64,000 nt of DNA, taken from the NCBI RefSeq assembly GCF_000314005.1, contig NZ_JH980292.1:1753725-1817724 (forward strand), given 5' to 3'. The notes beneath the pieces are model-generated. The model worked only from the letters and a program-made list of their open reading frames with translations, did no database searches and was not told where the DNA came from. Origin of the DNA: Spirulina subsalsa PCC 9445. GTDB lineage: Bacteria; Cyanobacteriota; Cyanobacteriia; Cyanobacteriales; Spirulinaceae. A program made the translations under genes and the position numbers. Position 1 is the stretch's first letter. Each line of letters opens with the position of its first letter. Shown here in pieces: positions 7,827 through 16,757 of this stretch.

Positions 7827-10328
7827 ATGAAGGCACGAAGGGAAGTACAACTCGGCACGATGTTATGGCATCACCCTTGGAGTCGTTTTGTGGGGGGGAG
7901 TTTGGCGGTGGTTGGGGTTTGGGTTTTGCAGATGTTAGGGGCGATCGCACCTCTAGATCATTGGGTCTATCATCGCCTGTTCCATCTGCGGGGAGAACGC
8001 CCTTGGGATAACCGAGTAGTAATTATTGCCATTGACTCGGTGAGTCATGAGGGGTTTACTCAAAAGTCTTGGTCCCGCTCCCCTTATATTCAACTCCTCC
8101 GGCAATTAGCCCCTTCCCAACCCCATGCTATTGTATTTAACCTGCTCCTGCTTCAGGAAACCGCCGAAGATGGGGAACTCGCGGCAGCAATGGCCGCCTC
8201 TCCTCCGGTGGTTTTGGGGGTGTCGTGGGGTCCGAATAAACAACCCCTGTTACCAGCACCCCGCTTGCGGGAACAGGCCAGCACCCTGGGTCATCTCTTC
8301 TACCCGACCACCAGTGGGGGCTTTGTCTATCAAATTACGCCGCAAATGGGGGATATTCCGGCTTTAAGCTTGAGTTTAACCAATATTCCCGCCCTCGCTT
8401 CCTTATTTCCCCCTCAGCCCTCAGATTACCCTTCATTTTGGATTAATTGGCAAGGGGATATCGGCAAGATTCCCACGTACTCTTTTAAGGGAGTGTTACG
8501 GGGTGAAATTCCCCCGGAAACCTTTCGAGACAAAATCGTGTTAGTCGGTTCTACAGCAACCGGATTTGACACAGTGATGACCCCTTTTAATCTGGATAAT
8601 GTGGGCAATGGGGTTCATGTCCAAGCGGCCGTCATTAACAATCTGTTACAAGGGAATAATCTCAAGGTTTGGGGGGAAGGGGAAAGGGGTTTATTTTGGG
8701 GCTATGGATTACTGGGCATGGTATTGGGGGGTGTGCTAACTGGGCAAAGTCTGCGTCGCTTTGTGTCGGGGGTGGTGGGGGTGAGTGGGGTGTGGGTATT
8801 GTTGGCCGTGGGGGTGTTTTATTGGGACGTGTTAATCCCGGTGGTGTCTCCTGTTTTGGTCATCGGAACCGTCAGTGCGATCGCAACCCTACAAGGCTAC
8901 TGGATCAAACAAGCCCAGAGCCACTATCATCAACAGTACGATGCCCTAACCGGACTGCCTCAACGTTCCCTTCTGATTGAACAAATCCAGACCCATCTTG
9001 CTCAGATTCGGGAGGATGAACAGGGACATTTTGCCCTGTTATTTTTCGATTTGAACCGTTTGGGTGAAATCAATGCCCATCAAGGATATCCCGCCGGGGA
9101 TCACCTCCTGCAAATCACCACCCAACGGTTAAAAGAACTCCTCAATCATAATGGTCACGCCCCCTGTCTGTTAGCCCGCATGGGGGGCGATGAATTCGCC
9201 ATTCTCTACCCACAAGTGACCACCCCCGATCCGGTTCTTCATCTAGCCCAAGAATTGGAAAATGTGCTACAACAACCCCTTTCTTTAGCCGGAGAAGGGG
9301 TCTATAGTAATGTGAGCATCGGGATTACCTTTTCTTGGGATGTCATGACCAGTCCCCCCTCCTCTCCTAATACCGACCTCTGCCAACTGTTGTTACGTCA
9401 TGGGGAAATTGCTATGTATCAAGCCCGGGTGCAAGGTCAATCCTCTTACGCTGTCTTTAACGCTTATCTCCATGAAAGCGCGATCGCCCTCTGGCAACTA
9501 GAAACCGATCTCCGTCATACCCTCAATTCCCTCTCCCTCAATGCTTCCCTGGGTCTAAATCAACCCTCCTTAGAACGAGAATTTCAACTCCAGTATCAGC
9601 CCATTGTTTCCCTTAAAACAAGCAAACTGCAAGGATTTGAAGCCCTCATCCGGTGGCATCACCCTAAACGGGGTTTAATTTCTCCCCTAGAATTTATTCC
9701 CTTAGCCGAAGAAACCGGACTGATTGCCCTCTTAGGCCGTTGGGTCATTTATAAAGCGTGTTATCAACTGCGGACTTGGCAATATTCCTTCCCCAACTTT
9801 AAGCATTTAATCATCACCGTGAACCTCTCCCCCATTCAACTCCTACAACCGGATATTGTGCGGCAAGTCCAAGGAATTTTAGAGGAAACCGGGGTCGATA
9901 GTCGCCGTCTCAAGCTAGAGATTACCGAAAGTAGTTTAATCGCCAATGCGGATCATGCGATCGCCCTATTGCGAGAATTTCGAGAACTCGGAGTGCGTCT
10001 AAGTTTAGATGATTTTGGCATGGGTTACTCCTCCCTCGGCCGTTTACAAAACCTTCCCCTACACACCCTCAAAATTGACAAGTCCTTTGTCCAAGACCTG
10101 ACAACCTCGGGAGACAGCACTAAAATTATCCAAATGATTCTAGATTTAGCCCACAGTTTCAAAATGAATGTCGTCGCTGAAGGCATTGAAACCCCCGAAC
10201 AACTCGAAACCTTGCGAGGGTTAAACTGTGACTACGGACAAGGCTACTTTTTCGCCCCACCCCTCACCGTGGCAGAGGTTGAAACTTTACTCACTCACCC
10301 CTTACCTTGGCAGCAAATTGTATCTTGA
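7827..10328 (+). CDS. CHASE2-GGDEF-EAL cyclic di-GMP enzyme
   Basis: The 833-residue membrane protein has an N-terminal helix, an extracytoplasmic CHASE2 sensor (about residues 30-270), three further membrane helices (about 280-360), then GGDEF and EAL domains. The cyclase motif GGDEF is intact (ARMGGDEFAIL, near residue 453), as are the phosphodiesterase motifs EAL (GFEALIRWHHP, near 604) and DDFGMGYSSL. Both activities, synthesis and breakdown of c-di-GMP, are therefore possible, and the CHASE2 domain would set the balance. The ATG at 7827 has a strong site (AAAGGAAGG) and was preferred to an in-frame TTG at 7785. Codon use and HIP1 sites match the neighbours. Confidence 0.92.
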   Translation: MKARREVQLGTMLWHHPWSRFVGGSLAVVGVWVLQMLGAIAPLDHWVYHRLFHLRGERPWDNRVVIIAIDSVSHEGFTQKSWSRSPYIQLLRQLAPSQPHAIVFNLLLLQETAEDGELAAAMAASPPVVLGVSWGPNKQPLLPAPRLREQASTLGHLFYPTTSGGFVYQITPQMGDIPALSLSLTNIPALASLFPPQPSDYPSFWINWQGDIGKIPTYSFKGVLRGEIPPETFRDKIVLVGSTATGFDTVMTPFNLDNVGNGVHVQAAVINNLLQGNNLKVWGEGERGLFWGYGLLGMVLGGVLTGQSLRRFVSGVVGVSGVWVLLAVGVFYWDVLIPVVSPVLVIGTVSAIATLQGYWIKQAQSHYHQQYDALTGLPQRSLLIEQIQTHLAQIREDEQGHFALLFFDLNRLGEINAHQGYPAGDHLLQITTQRLKELLNHNGHAPCLLARMGGDEFAILYPQVTTPDPVLHLAQELENVLQQPLSLAGEGVYSNVSIGITFSWDVMTSPPSSPNTDLCQLLLRHGEIAMYQARVQGQSSYAVFNAYLHESAIALWQLETDLRHTLNSLSLNASLGLNQPSLEREFQLQYQPIVSLKTSKLQGFEALIRWHHPKRGLISPLEFIPLAEETGLIALLGRWVIYKACYQLRTWQYSFPNFKHLIITVNLSPIQLLQPDIVRQVQGILEETGVDSRRLKLEITESSLIANADHAIALLREFRELGVRLSLDDFGMGYSSLGRLQNLPLHTLKIDKSFVQDLTTSGDSTKIIQMILDLAHSFKMNVVAEGIETPEQLETLRGLNCDYGQGYFFAPPLTVAEVETLLTHPLPWQQIVS

Positions 10329-10454
10329 GGACAGAGGAGAAATCAACCATTAGATTCAATCGGTTAGGGTAGGTCATGAATTCCCCTAGGATGCGGGTTA
10401 AAGTTGGAAAGAATATGACCCATCAAAAGGGAGAACTTTAAGATCCTAAACTCA

Positions 10455-11354
10455 CTAACAATCAGGTAACTTTTCAGGATTTTCCAGAGAAATTTTTTGA
10501 GGATAGGAAATTTTTTCGTAGGCAAAAGCGGCTTTCGCTCGTCGGATTAAATCGGTTTTATAAACAAATTCATCCCGCGCATCAATAGGATAAGAACGTA
10601 ACTTAAACTGAGTTCCCCAAAAATGCTCCTGAATCACCACAACAATAGGCAGTTTAAGCTGAGTATATTTACTACTATAAGCGGCTTGATATAAAATCTG
10701 CATTACCTTTTCAACATCCACATGATGATCAAAGTAAAAATCTGTTGCCACTTGCGCCTCAAGTTCACCACTGTTGGCATTAGAAATAGGTTCTGTCCAA
10801 GTTTTATTATGGGGAATTGTAACCAGATTATCGTCAGGAGTTTTAATCTGAATTCCCCGTAATCCATAACCTACAACTTCTCCATAATATCCCTCAATGT
10901 TAACCCGATCCCCTACTCGATAAGGGGCTTCAAACAATGAAATAACCCCAGCAATAATTGAACTTACATAGTCTTTAAATGCGAAACCTAAAGCAACTGC
11001 AATTGTCCCAGTAACTGCAATTAAATTGGATTCTGATAGATGAAGAAATGAACTCAATAAATAGGAAATTGTGATTAATAGAATCAATCCTTTCCAGAAA
11101 GGAATAGATTGTTTAATAATTAGTCTAAAGCGGCGGGGAACTTTCTCAGAAAGCCAATTACAGAAGAATTGAACTAAATAGATACTAAGATACGCTATCA
11201 ATAGGGCAGTTATCCCATATAAAATTTTGAGGGGCGTAATATCCGTTAAAACTTGTTCTGAAAAATCTTGAGGATCGTCGATAGCAAACACATAATTTTG
11301 ATTTTGTATAACTAACCATTTGACGGTTAATTCTTTTCCATAAGCTAGCATCAT
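10455..11354 (-). CDS. Small-conductance mechanosensitive channel family protein (MscS)
   Basis: The 299-residue protein has three or more predicted helices in the first 150 residues. The pore helix GTIAVALGFAFKDYVSSIIAGVIS comes next, then the MscS beta-domain with PYRVGDRVNIEGYYGEV and NLVTIPHNKTW. MscS channels release solutes on hypo-osmotic shock; small variants may have gated signalling roles. Its start codon overlaps the stop of the upstream gene (11351-12547) by four bases, so the two are translationally coupled. That partner is an ATPase-like cytoplasmic protein, which is an unusual neighbour for an MscS channel and hints at a regulated channel. Confidence 0.88.
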   Translation of the reverse strand: MMLAYGKELTVKWLVIQNQNYVFAIDDPQDFSEQVLTDITPLKILYGITALLIAYLSIYLVQFFCNWLSEKVPRRFRLIIKQSIPFWKGLILLITISYLLSSFLHLSESNLIAVTGTIAVALGFAFKDYVSSIIAGVISLFEAPYRVGDRVNIEGYYGEVVGYGLRGIQIKTPDDNLVTIPHNKTWTEPISNANSGELEAQVATDFYFDHHVDVEKVMQILYQAAYSSKYTQLKLPIVVVIQEHFWGTQFKLRSYPIDARDEFVYKTDLIRRAKAAFAYEKISYPQKISLENPEKLPDC

Positions 11355-12547
11355 TTTAAACTCAGTCCTACAAAAAAATTGTTGTTCTCTAAATCAGATT
11401 TAAGGATTAAATAGAATAAAGGATGAATGAATAAATTACCTCCTTTTTTTATTAATATTCCTTGTTTTAGTAACCACTGAATTCTAGTTTGAATTTGGCT
11501 TTCTGACTCTCCCAAGGTATGGGATAAATGACGGCGGTGAATAATGCCATGAATCAAGATAGCATGGAGAATATAGCGATCAAAGTTAGTCAGTGTCGGT
11601 AAAGCTGGTAAAGAGGGTTTAACGGCATAAACATTTAAACGCTGATCGGGTTCTGGAGAAGAACTAAATTTTAGGGCATCTAAATCCAGATTTTCGACTT
11701 CAGCTTGTTTGATTCGTAAACTCTGTAACCAAAGATATTGAGCAATAGAACTTACGCCACAAGCTTGATTTGCGATGAATTCCCAATAAGCGGGACGAGG
11801 ATCATTACTGGAGGATTCTGGTTTATCTAAATTGACTAGGTTTCTCGCGATGGATGTTAACCATTTTTCTAAGTTTTCTCCATTGAGTTCAGGTAAGTTA
11901 TGAATGGTGTCAAAGTAAGCGCTAATTTGACAGACAAAATCCAAGAAATTCCAAGCCCAGTCACTGCACCCAATCACCCAAAAACAATCCCTGTTCTGCA
12001 CGATAACTTCTCTTAAATATTCGATGCTTTCCCAGCCTCCAATACACCGCAAAAAACACTGTTCGAGTGCGGGAACAATAATTAAGGTTTTTCGCTTTTG
12101 TTTCGCTTCTTCTGGCAAGGTTTGAGTGATTGTCTCAAAGTCACTGGTTTTGATTTGTGAATAGTCAGCAAGGGCTTGACAAATTTGCTGTTTTATGTAT
12201 CTGGGGTTGAGGGGGCGTTGTAAATGTTTAAGGGGTGTAATCACTTCTAGGGAGGGAGATCCCCAGTGTTGGAGACTTTCGTTGATGATTTGGGCGGTGG
12301 GTTCAACAGCGCTGGCTAAAAAGACGAGGTGATTGGGTGCTTCGATGTTGTTTTGCCAGGTTTCGATGGCTGTTGCGATCGCATCCTGAATGCTTTGTTG
12401 ATAAGGAGGGGGAGTCGATGAATCCTCCAGTCGTTTCAGAAGTGCCGCGTTCAGGTGTTCGGGAATAGCCAGCAATTCATCTTCAGATTCTGTATTGGGA
12501 GGCTGGGTAAACCAAGCTTGAATCTGGGATCGAATGAGTCGTAACAT
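11351..12547 (-). CDS. ATPase-like protein with C-terminal winged helix, coupled to an MscS channel
   Basis: I do not recognise a named family for this 398-residue protein. Residues about 155-185 (KTLIIVPALEQCFLRCIGGWESIEYLRE) look like a Walker B strand, and FWVIGCSDWAWNFL resembles a sensor-1 strand of AAA/STAND ATPases. No Walker A (GxxxxGKS/T) is present, so ATP hydrolysis is doubtful. The last 80 residues (YILHAILIHGIIHRRHLSHTLG, then IQWLLKQGILIKK) look like a winged helix. The ATG at 12547 is preferred to a TTG at 12562. The stop overlaps the MscS start by four bases. It has no membrane segment and probably regulates or assembles with the channel. Confidence 0.6.
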   Translation of the reverse strand: MLRLIRSQIQAWFTQPPNTESEDELLAIPEHLNAALLKRLEDSSTPPPYQQSIQDAIATAIETWQNNIEAPNHLVFLASAVEPTAQIINESLQHWGSPSLEVITPLKHLQRPLNPRYIKQQICQALADYSQIKTSDFETITQTLPEEAKQKRKTLIIVPALEQCFLRCIGGWESIEYLREVIVQNRDCFWVIGCSDWAWNFLDFVCQISAYFDTIHNLPELNGENLEKWLTSIARNLVNLDKPESSSNDPRPAYWEFIANQACGVSSIAQYLWLQSLRIKQAEVENLDLDALKFSSSPEPDQRLNVYAVKPSLPALPTLTNFDRYILHAILIHGIIHRRHLSHTLGESESQIQTRIQWLLKQGILIKKGGNLFIHPLFYLILKSDLENNNFFVGLSLK

Positions 12548-12768
12548 AACTTGATGGATCAATCTATTGGAACTCTAGCATAATCAGACCCTTTATCCCC
12601 CGACAAGTGGGGAATATTCTGACCAAAACCAATAAATCCTAGATTACTGTTTACTGTTCTACACTGGGGAGATAATCCAGAAAATTCTTTAAATATGATT
12701 GCCTCTCCGAGCAATCAGTAGGACAATGGCCAGTGAGGATCGGTTCTTCCTCAGCCTCTTTTCACTTG

Positions 12769-13119
12769 ATGCAAGACAAAATGCCTGAATTCTCTAAATC
12801 CTTTCACGGCTTGTTTCAAAATGGTAAACCTGCAAACCTCCTCTATCAAAGACTGGAAGAGGCTTTACAACAGGGAAGTAAGGTTCGGATTGAAACAAAT
12901 AATGATAGTTTTACCGGGGTTCCCATTGAACTCGATGGCGAATTTGTCGAAATTCTAGCGTTATCTGTCCTAGAAGAAGAGGAGGAGGAAGAAACTGCAT
13001 TTAGTCGTACCACTTGGCTGGTGCGCTTATCTTGTATTGAAGCTGTAGCCTATTCTAGTGAACACTGGTCTAAGGATCGTTTGGAGAATTTATTAGCTGG
13101 GGAAGACAAGGACGATTAA
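12769..13119 (+). CDS. Conserved hypothetical protein, acidic, Sm-like beta-rich core
   Basis: The product has about 116 residues. Its middle (VRIETNNDSFTGVPIELDGEFVEILAL) looks like a small beta-barrel, such as an Sm-like or DUF domain, followed by an acidic run (EEEEEEE) and TTWLVRLSCIEAVAY. No catalytic motif is visible. Possible starts are GTG 12733, ATG 12769 and ATG 12781; none has a strong ribosome site. It lies just upstream of the pyruvate dehydrogenase E2 gene, separated by a repeat-rich 220-base gap, so an operon is unlikely. Confidence 0.6.
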   Translation: MQDKMPEFSKSFHGLFQNGKPANLLYQRLEEALQQGSKVRIETNNDSFTGVPIELDGEFVEILALSVLEEEEEEETAFSRTTWLVRLSCIEAVAYSSEHWSKDRLENLLAGEDKDD

Positions 13120-13345
13120 GAAGGCTTGTTGAATTAAGGAACGGGGAATTGGGAGTCAGGAGTCGGGAGTCGGGAAAAGGCAATAGTCAAGAGTTTTAGC
13201 TATTCACTATTCCCCCGCTCCCCTGCTCCCCCTCTCTTCCCCCGTTCCCCGTTCCCTTCGGTGATGAAACTGTCCCCCTCTTTGCTTTAATGGGGGGTTG
13301 TGCAAAAATGCTAATAATCAGCCTCAGCAAACGGAAGACCAGACT

Positions 13346-14638
13346 ATGATCCACGATATTTTCATGCCTGCACTCAGTTCCACCATGACCGAAGGGAAGA
13401 TTGTCTCTTGGGTCAAATCCCCCGGGGATAAGGTGGAAAAAGGGGAAACCGTGGTTGTGGTTGAGTCCGATAAAGCCGATATGGATGTTGAATCCTTCTA
13501 TGAAGGATATCTCGCCGTGGTTTTGGTGGACGCAGGACAAGAAGCCCCCGTCGGCGCTCCCATTGCCTTGTTAGCGGAGACGGAAGCGGAAATTGAAACC
13601 GCCAAACAACAGGCCCCCTCTCAATCCCGTCCCGCTGCTCCCCAGAGCGCTCCGGCTCCGGTTGCTCCTGAACCGGGAATCGTTGCGGTAACGACTGCTT
13701 CGGTAGACACAACCTCAACAGATACAGGCAGTCGCAACGGCGGCCGCATTGTGGCCTCTCCTCGCGCTCGTAAGCTGGCGAAAACGCTCAAAGTGAAGTT
13801 ATCCACCATTCAAGGCAGTGGCCCCCACGGTCGCATTGTGGCGGCGGATGTGGAAGCGGCTGCCGGAAAAGTCCCGACCCCAACGGTGGCGAAACCCTTA
13901 GCCATTAGTGATGACAGTGATTTTGTGATGGTGTCTCCCCCTGCTTTAAGCCCCACGAATACTCCGGGGGAAGTTAAGGCGATGAGTACCCTACAAAAGG
14001 CGGTAGTGCGGAATATGGTGGCCAGTTTGACGGTGCCAGAGTTCCGGGTGGGTTATACCATTACAACGGATGCGTTAGACCAACTGTATCAGCAAATTAA
14101 GTCGAAGGGTGTGACCATGACGGCGATGTTGGCCAAGGCGATCGCGGTCACGTTACAAAAACACCCTATCGTCAATGCTAGCTATGTACAGGACGGGATT
14201 CATTATGCCAGTCGGATTAATATTGCGATCGCCGTAGCCATCGGCAATGGGGGTTTAATTACTCCGGTCTTAAAAAATGTAGACCAAATGGACTTATATA
14301 GTCTCTCTCGGACTTGGAAAGATTTAGTCAATCGCGCCAGATCCAAGAAATTACAACCCGATGAGTACAACAGTGGCACCTTTACCATTTCTAACTTAGG
14401 GATGTATGGAGTGGATCAATTTGATGCCATTCTTCCCCCCGGTCAAGGGGCGATTATTGCCATTGGTGCATCCCGGCCTCAAGTGGTGGCCACGGAAGAG
14501 GGATTAATGGGGGTTAAACGGCAAATGCAGGTTAATCTCACTTGTGATCACCGGATTATTAGTGGGGCAGAAGCGGCCGCTTTCTTACAAGATTTAGCCC
14601 AGTTATTGGAAACCAATCCCCAATCTCTCACTTTGTAA
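13346..14638 (+). CDS. pdhC: Pyruvate dehydrogenase E2, dihydrolipoamide acetyltransferase
   Basis: The 430-residue protein has a lipoyl domain with its lipoylated lysine at residue 43 (ESDKADMDVES). A Pro/Ala linker follows, then an E3-binding domain (RIVASPRARKLAKTLKVKLS, about 130-165) and the catalytic acetyltransferase domain. It passes acetyl groups from pyruvate to CoA in the pyruvate dehydrogenase complex. The active-site motif reads DHRIISGAEAAAFL instead of the common DHRxxDG. Plastid and cyanobacterial E2 enzymes share this loss of the aspartate, so the gene is probably active. The ATG at 13346 starts the lipoyl domain cleanly; a TTG at 13298 would add an unrelated leader. Confidence 0.92.
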   Translation: MIHDIFMPALSSTMTEGKIVSWVKSPGDKVEKGETVVVVESDKADMDVESFYEGYLAVVLVDAGQEAPVGAPIALLAETEAEIETAKQQAPSQSRPAAPQSAPAPVAPEPGIVAVTTASVDTTSTDTGSRNGGRIVASPRARKLAKTLKVKLSTIQGSGPHGRIVAADVEAAAGKVPTPTVAKPLAISDDSDFVMVSPPALSPTNTPGEVKAMSTLQKAVVRNMVASLTVPEFRVGYTITTDALDQLYQQIKSKGVTMTAMLAKAIAVTLQKHPIVNASYVQDGIHYASRINIAIAVAIGNGGLITPVLKNVDQMDLYSLSRTWKDLVNRARSKKLQPDEYNSGTFTISNLGMYGVDQFDAILPPGQGAIIAIGASRPQVVATEEGLMGVKRQMQVNLTCDHRIISGAEAAAFLQDLAQLLETNPQSLTL

Positions 14639-14654
14639 GATTCAGGGTCTAATT

Positions 14655-14850
14655 AGGGGCTGGCTGAATAACTCTACTCGTGGGGCTAGGGAACGGGGAA
14701 CGGGGGAGAGGGAATAGGGAATAGGGAATAGGGAATAATTCTTGATTCCTCAACTCTCGACTCCCTAGGGCGCAATGCTTGCGCCCCTACACCGACTCCC
14801 AACTCCCAACTCCCGACTCCCAACTCCCGCCTCCCCGTTCCCTAATGGTT
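14655..14850. mobile_element. MITE-like element, GGGCTTGCTGAATAA family (long copy)
   Basis: The left end reads AGGGGCTGGCTGAATAA. The interior holds GGGAACGGGG repeats and the hairpin GGGCGCAATGCTTGCGCCC at 14768-14786. The same layout recurs in the intact copy at 58691-58889. The right end is degenerate. Confidence 0.55.
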
Positions 14851-14881
14851 AGCAATTCTCACTTGACCCAAGGAGGTGTTC

Positions 14882-15781
14882 TTGTTTGAGTCTGGGACAT
14901 TGTGGACAAAAGTCCAAACAGCAACACAACACGCCCTAGGTCGGGGGGCGCTAAAGCCTATTCTGACCGATTGTGAAGTGGTGGAACAGGAAAATATTCC
15001 TTTTGTTGTGCGAATTTTATCAAATTTAGTCCGTAAGGAAAAAGCCCAGCAGAAACAAGTTCAAATAACCAAAAAACAAGGGAAATCCTTTAATCCATTT
15101 CTGCCCCATGACCCGGATTTATTTGTCACGGATCTATCAGAAACTCATTTCTGTTTACTGAATAAATTTAACGTGGTGGATCACCACCTGTTAATTATTA
15201 CCAAGGCCTTTGAAGAACAGGAAAATTGGCTCAATTTACAGGATTTTATCGCTCTAGCTCACTGTTTAGCCGAGTTTGATGGGTTAGGGTTTTATAATGG
15301 GGGAAAATTGGCCGGAGCCAGTCAACCTCACAAACATTTACAACTGATTCCCTTTCCCATTTGTCAGTTGGGGGGAACCTTTCCCACAGAAAAAGCGATC
15401 GCCTCCGCCCAATTCAAGGGGGATATTGGCATCATCCCCGCCTTCCCCTTCCAGAATGCCTGTTATCCCCTAGAGGCGAGTTTATTAAAGACTCCTGAAC
15501 AAGCGGCCGCCCAGATGTTAGCGGTGTATTATCGGTTGTTGCGATCGCTCGACTTCTTCCCCGAACATCCCCTCACCCCCCAACAAACCAAACCCTACAA
15601 CTGTCTAATGACCCGGAATTGGATGTGGATAGTCCCCCGCACCCAAGCCGAATATCACACCATCCCCGTCAATTCCCTAGGCTTTGCCGGAACCTTCTTT
15701 GTCCGGAATGAGGAGCAACTGCAACAACTCAAAACATGGCAACCCCTCACCATTCTAAGCCAAGTAGCCAGTGGCTCTTGA
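14882..15781 (+). CDS. ATP adenylyltransferase (Ap4A phosphorylase)
   Basis: The protein of about 299 residues matches Ap4A phosphorylases of the HIT-like superfamily. It has LPHDPDLFV, a NKFNVVDHHLLIITKAFEEQ strand block and the catalytic histidine motif QPHKHLQLIPFP. It cleaves diadenosine tetraphosphate with phosphate to ADP and ATP, controlling alarmone level. AAGGAGG at 14870-14876 sits five bases before a TTG at 14882, so TTG is chosen; a GTG at 14876 overlaps the ribosome site. A MITE fills the gap to pdhC, so the gene probably has its own promoter. Confidence 0.85.
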   Translation: MFESGTLWTKVQTATQHALGRGALKPILTDCEVVEQENIPFVVRILSNLVRKEKAQQKQVQITKKQGKSFNPFLPHDPDLFVTDLSETHFCLLNKFNVVDHHLLIITKAFEEQENWLNLQDFIALAHCLAEFDGLGFYNGGKLAGASQPHKHLQLIPFPICQLGGTFPTEKAIASAQFKGDIGIIPAFPFQNACYPLEASLLKTPEQAAAQMLAVYYRLLRSLDFFPEHPLTPQQTKPYNCLMTRNWMWIVPRTQAEYHTIPVNSLGFAGTFFVRNEEQLQQLKTWQPLTILSQVASGS

Positions 15782-15859
15782 ATTGACATTACCCGATCCT
15801 TTGTCCGCTACTAGCGCGTCTTACCGTTTGGAAATAGGCAAAGCCGAAGTGTCCCACAG

Positions 15860-16486
15860 CTAAACCCTACGAATTTGCCCCTGTTCAATCTGCCAGCACT
15901 GATCGGCAATGGGGAATAATTCTCCCGCGTCGTGGGTGACAACCAACAGCGTCCAATGTTGCTTTAACTTCGCGAGTAATTTGGCTAATTGTTGACGCAT
16001 TGACCAGTCTAAACCCGCCGTTGGTTCATCTAATAACAAAATATTCGGTTGACGGATTAATTGAACGGCCAAGGCTAGACGGCGCTGTTGTCCTCCGCTT
16101 AAATCATGGGGAGAAGTGGAAAGGGGTAAATGGTCTAAACCGACCTCTTCGAGCGCCCGTTTGACCTGTTCTGAGGTTAATTCTGGGTGTCCGAGTCGCA
16201 ATTCTTCCAGTAAGTTACTGCCGCAAAAATGGCGTTCTGGGAACTGGAACACTAAACCCGCTAAATACTGTAATTCGTAAGCTTCTAAGACCTGACTTCC
16301 CCAGCCAATTTCTCCACTGGTGCGTTCTGCCAAACCTGAGACGATTTCCAAAAAGGTGGATTTTCCTGAACCACTAGGTCCGACGACTAAACCCAATTGT
16401 TGAGGAGTGAGTTCTAGGGAAATATTACTCAAAATGGGCGTAGGGGTGGCGGGGGGGTGATAACTCAGGTTTTTAATATAGAGCAT
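15860..16486 (-). CDS. ABC transporter ATPase, ECF/CbiO-like
   Basis: The 208-residue single cassette has Walker A GPSGSGKST (about residues 36-44), a Q-loop reading VFQFPERHFCG, the signature LSGGQQRRLALAVQL and Walker B NILLLDEPTAGLD. The FQFPE Q-loop is typical of energy-coupling factor ATPases (EcfA/CbiO) that drive vitamin or metal uptake. No EcfT or substrate-binding subunit is adjacent, so its partners must be encoded elsewhere, as is common in cyanobacteria. It is converging with the Ap4A phosphorylase gene. Confidence 0.82.
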   Translation of the reverse strand: MLYIKNLSYHPPATPTPILSNISLELTPQQLGLVVGPSGSGKSTFLEIVSGLAERTSGEIGWGSQVLEAYELQYLAGLVFQFPERHFCGSNLLEELRLGHPELTSEQVKRALEEVGLDHLPLSTSPHDLSGGQQRRLALAVQLIRQPNILLLDEPTAGLDWSMRQQLAKLLAKLKQHWTLLVVTHDAGELFPIADQCWQIEQGQIRRV

Positions 16487-16524
16487 TGAGGTTAAATCAA
16501 GACGGACGGCATAAGGTCTAGGTT

Positions 16525-16649
16525 AGGGCCTGCTGAAAAAACCGAACCCTAGACTCAACAAGGCAACAGGGAACAGATCATCTAAAACTGGCACAAGTGC
16601 CTATTCCCGACTCCCGATTCCCAACTCTCCGACTTATTCAGCAAGCTCT
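16525..16649. mobile_element. MITE, GGGCTTGCTGAATAA family, with 5-bp target duplication
   Basis: The 125-bp element starts AGGGCCTGCTGAA and ends TTATTCAGCAAGCTCT, imperfect inverted repeats. AGGTT stands on both sides, at 16520-16524 and 16650-16654, the expected target duplication. Confidence 0.75.
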
Positions 16650-16757
16650 AGGTTAGGATGGCTTCAGGGTGGGGGTGGAACTAAGCTTTTAAGGATTCCG
16701 TCTCCCTATCTATTCAAATCTTATGCTCTCTTGTAGCTTACTGGGCTAGAAACTATT

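Noticed and set aside
14575-14638. Pyruvate dehydrogenase E2 as inactive because DHRxxDG is not intact
   Set aside because: Plastid and cyanobacterial E2 enzymes commonly lack that aspartate.
14876-14881. GTG 14876 as the Ap4A phosphorylase start
   Set aside because: It overlaps the ribosome site AAGGAGG; TTG 14882 has proper spacing.
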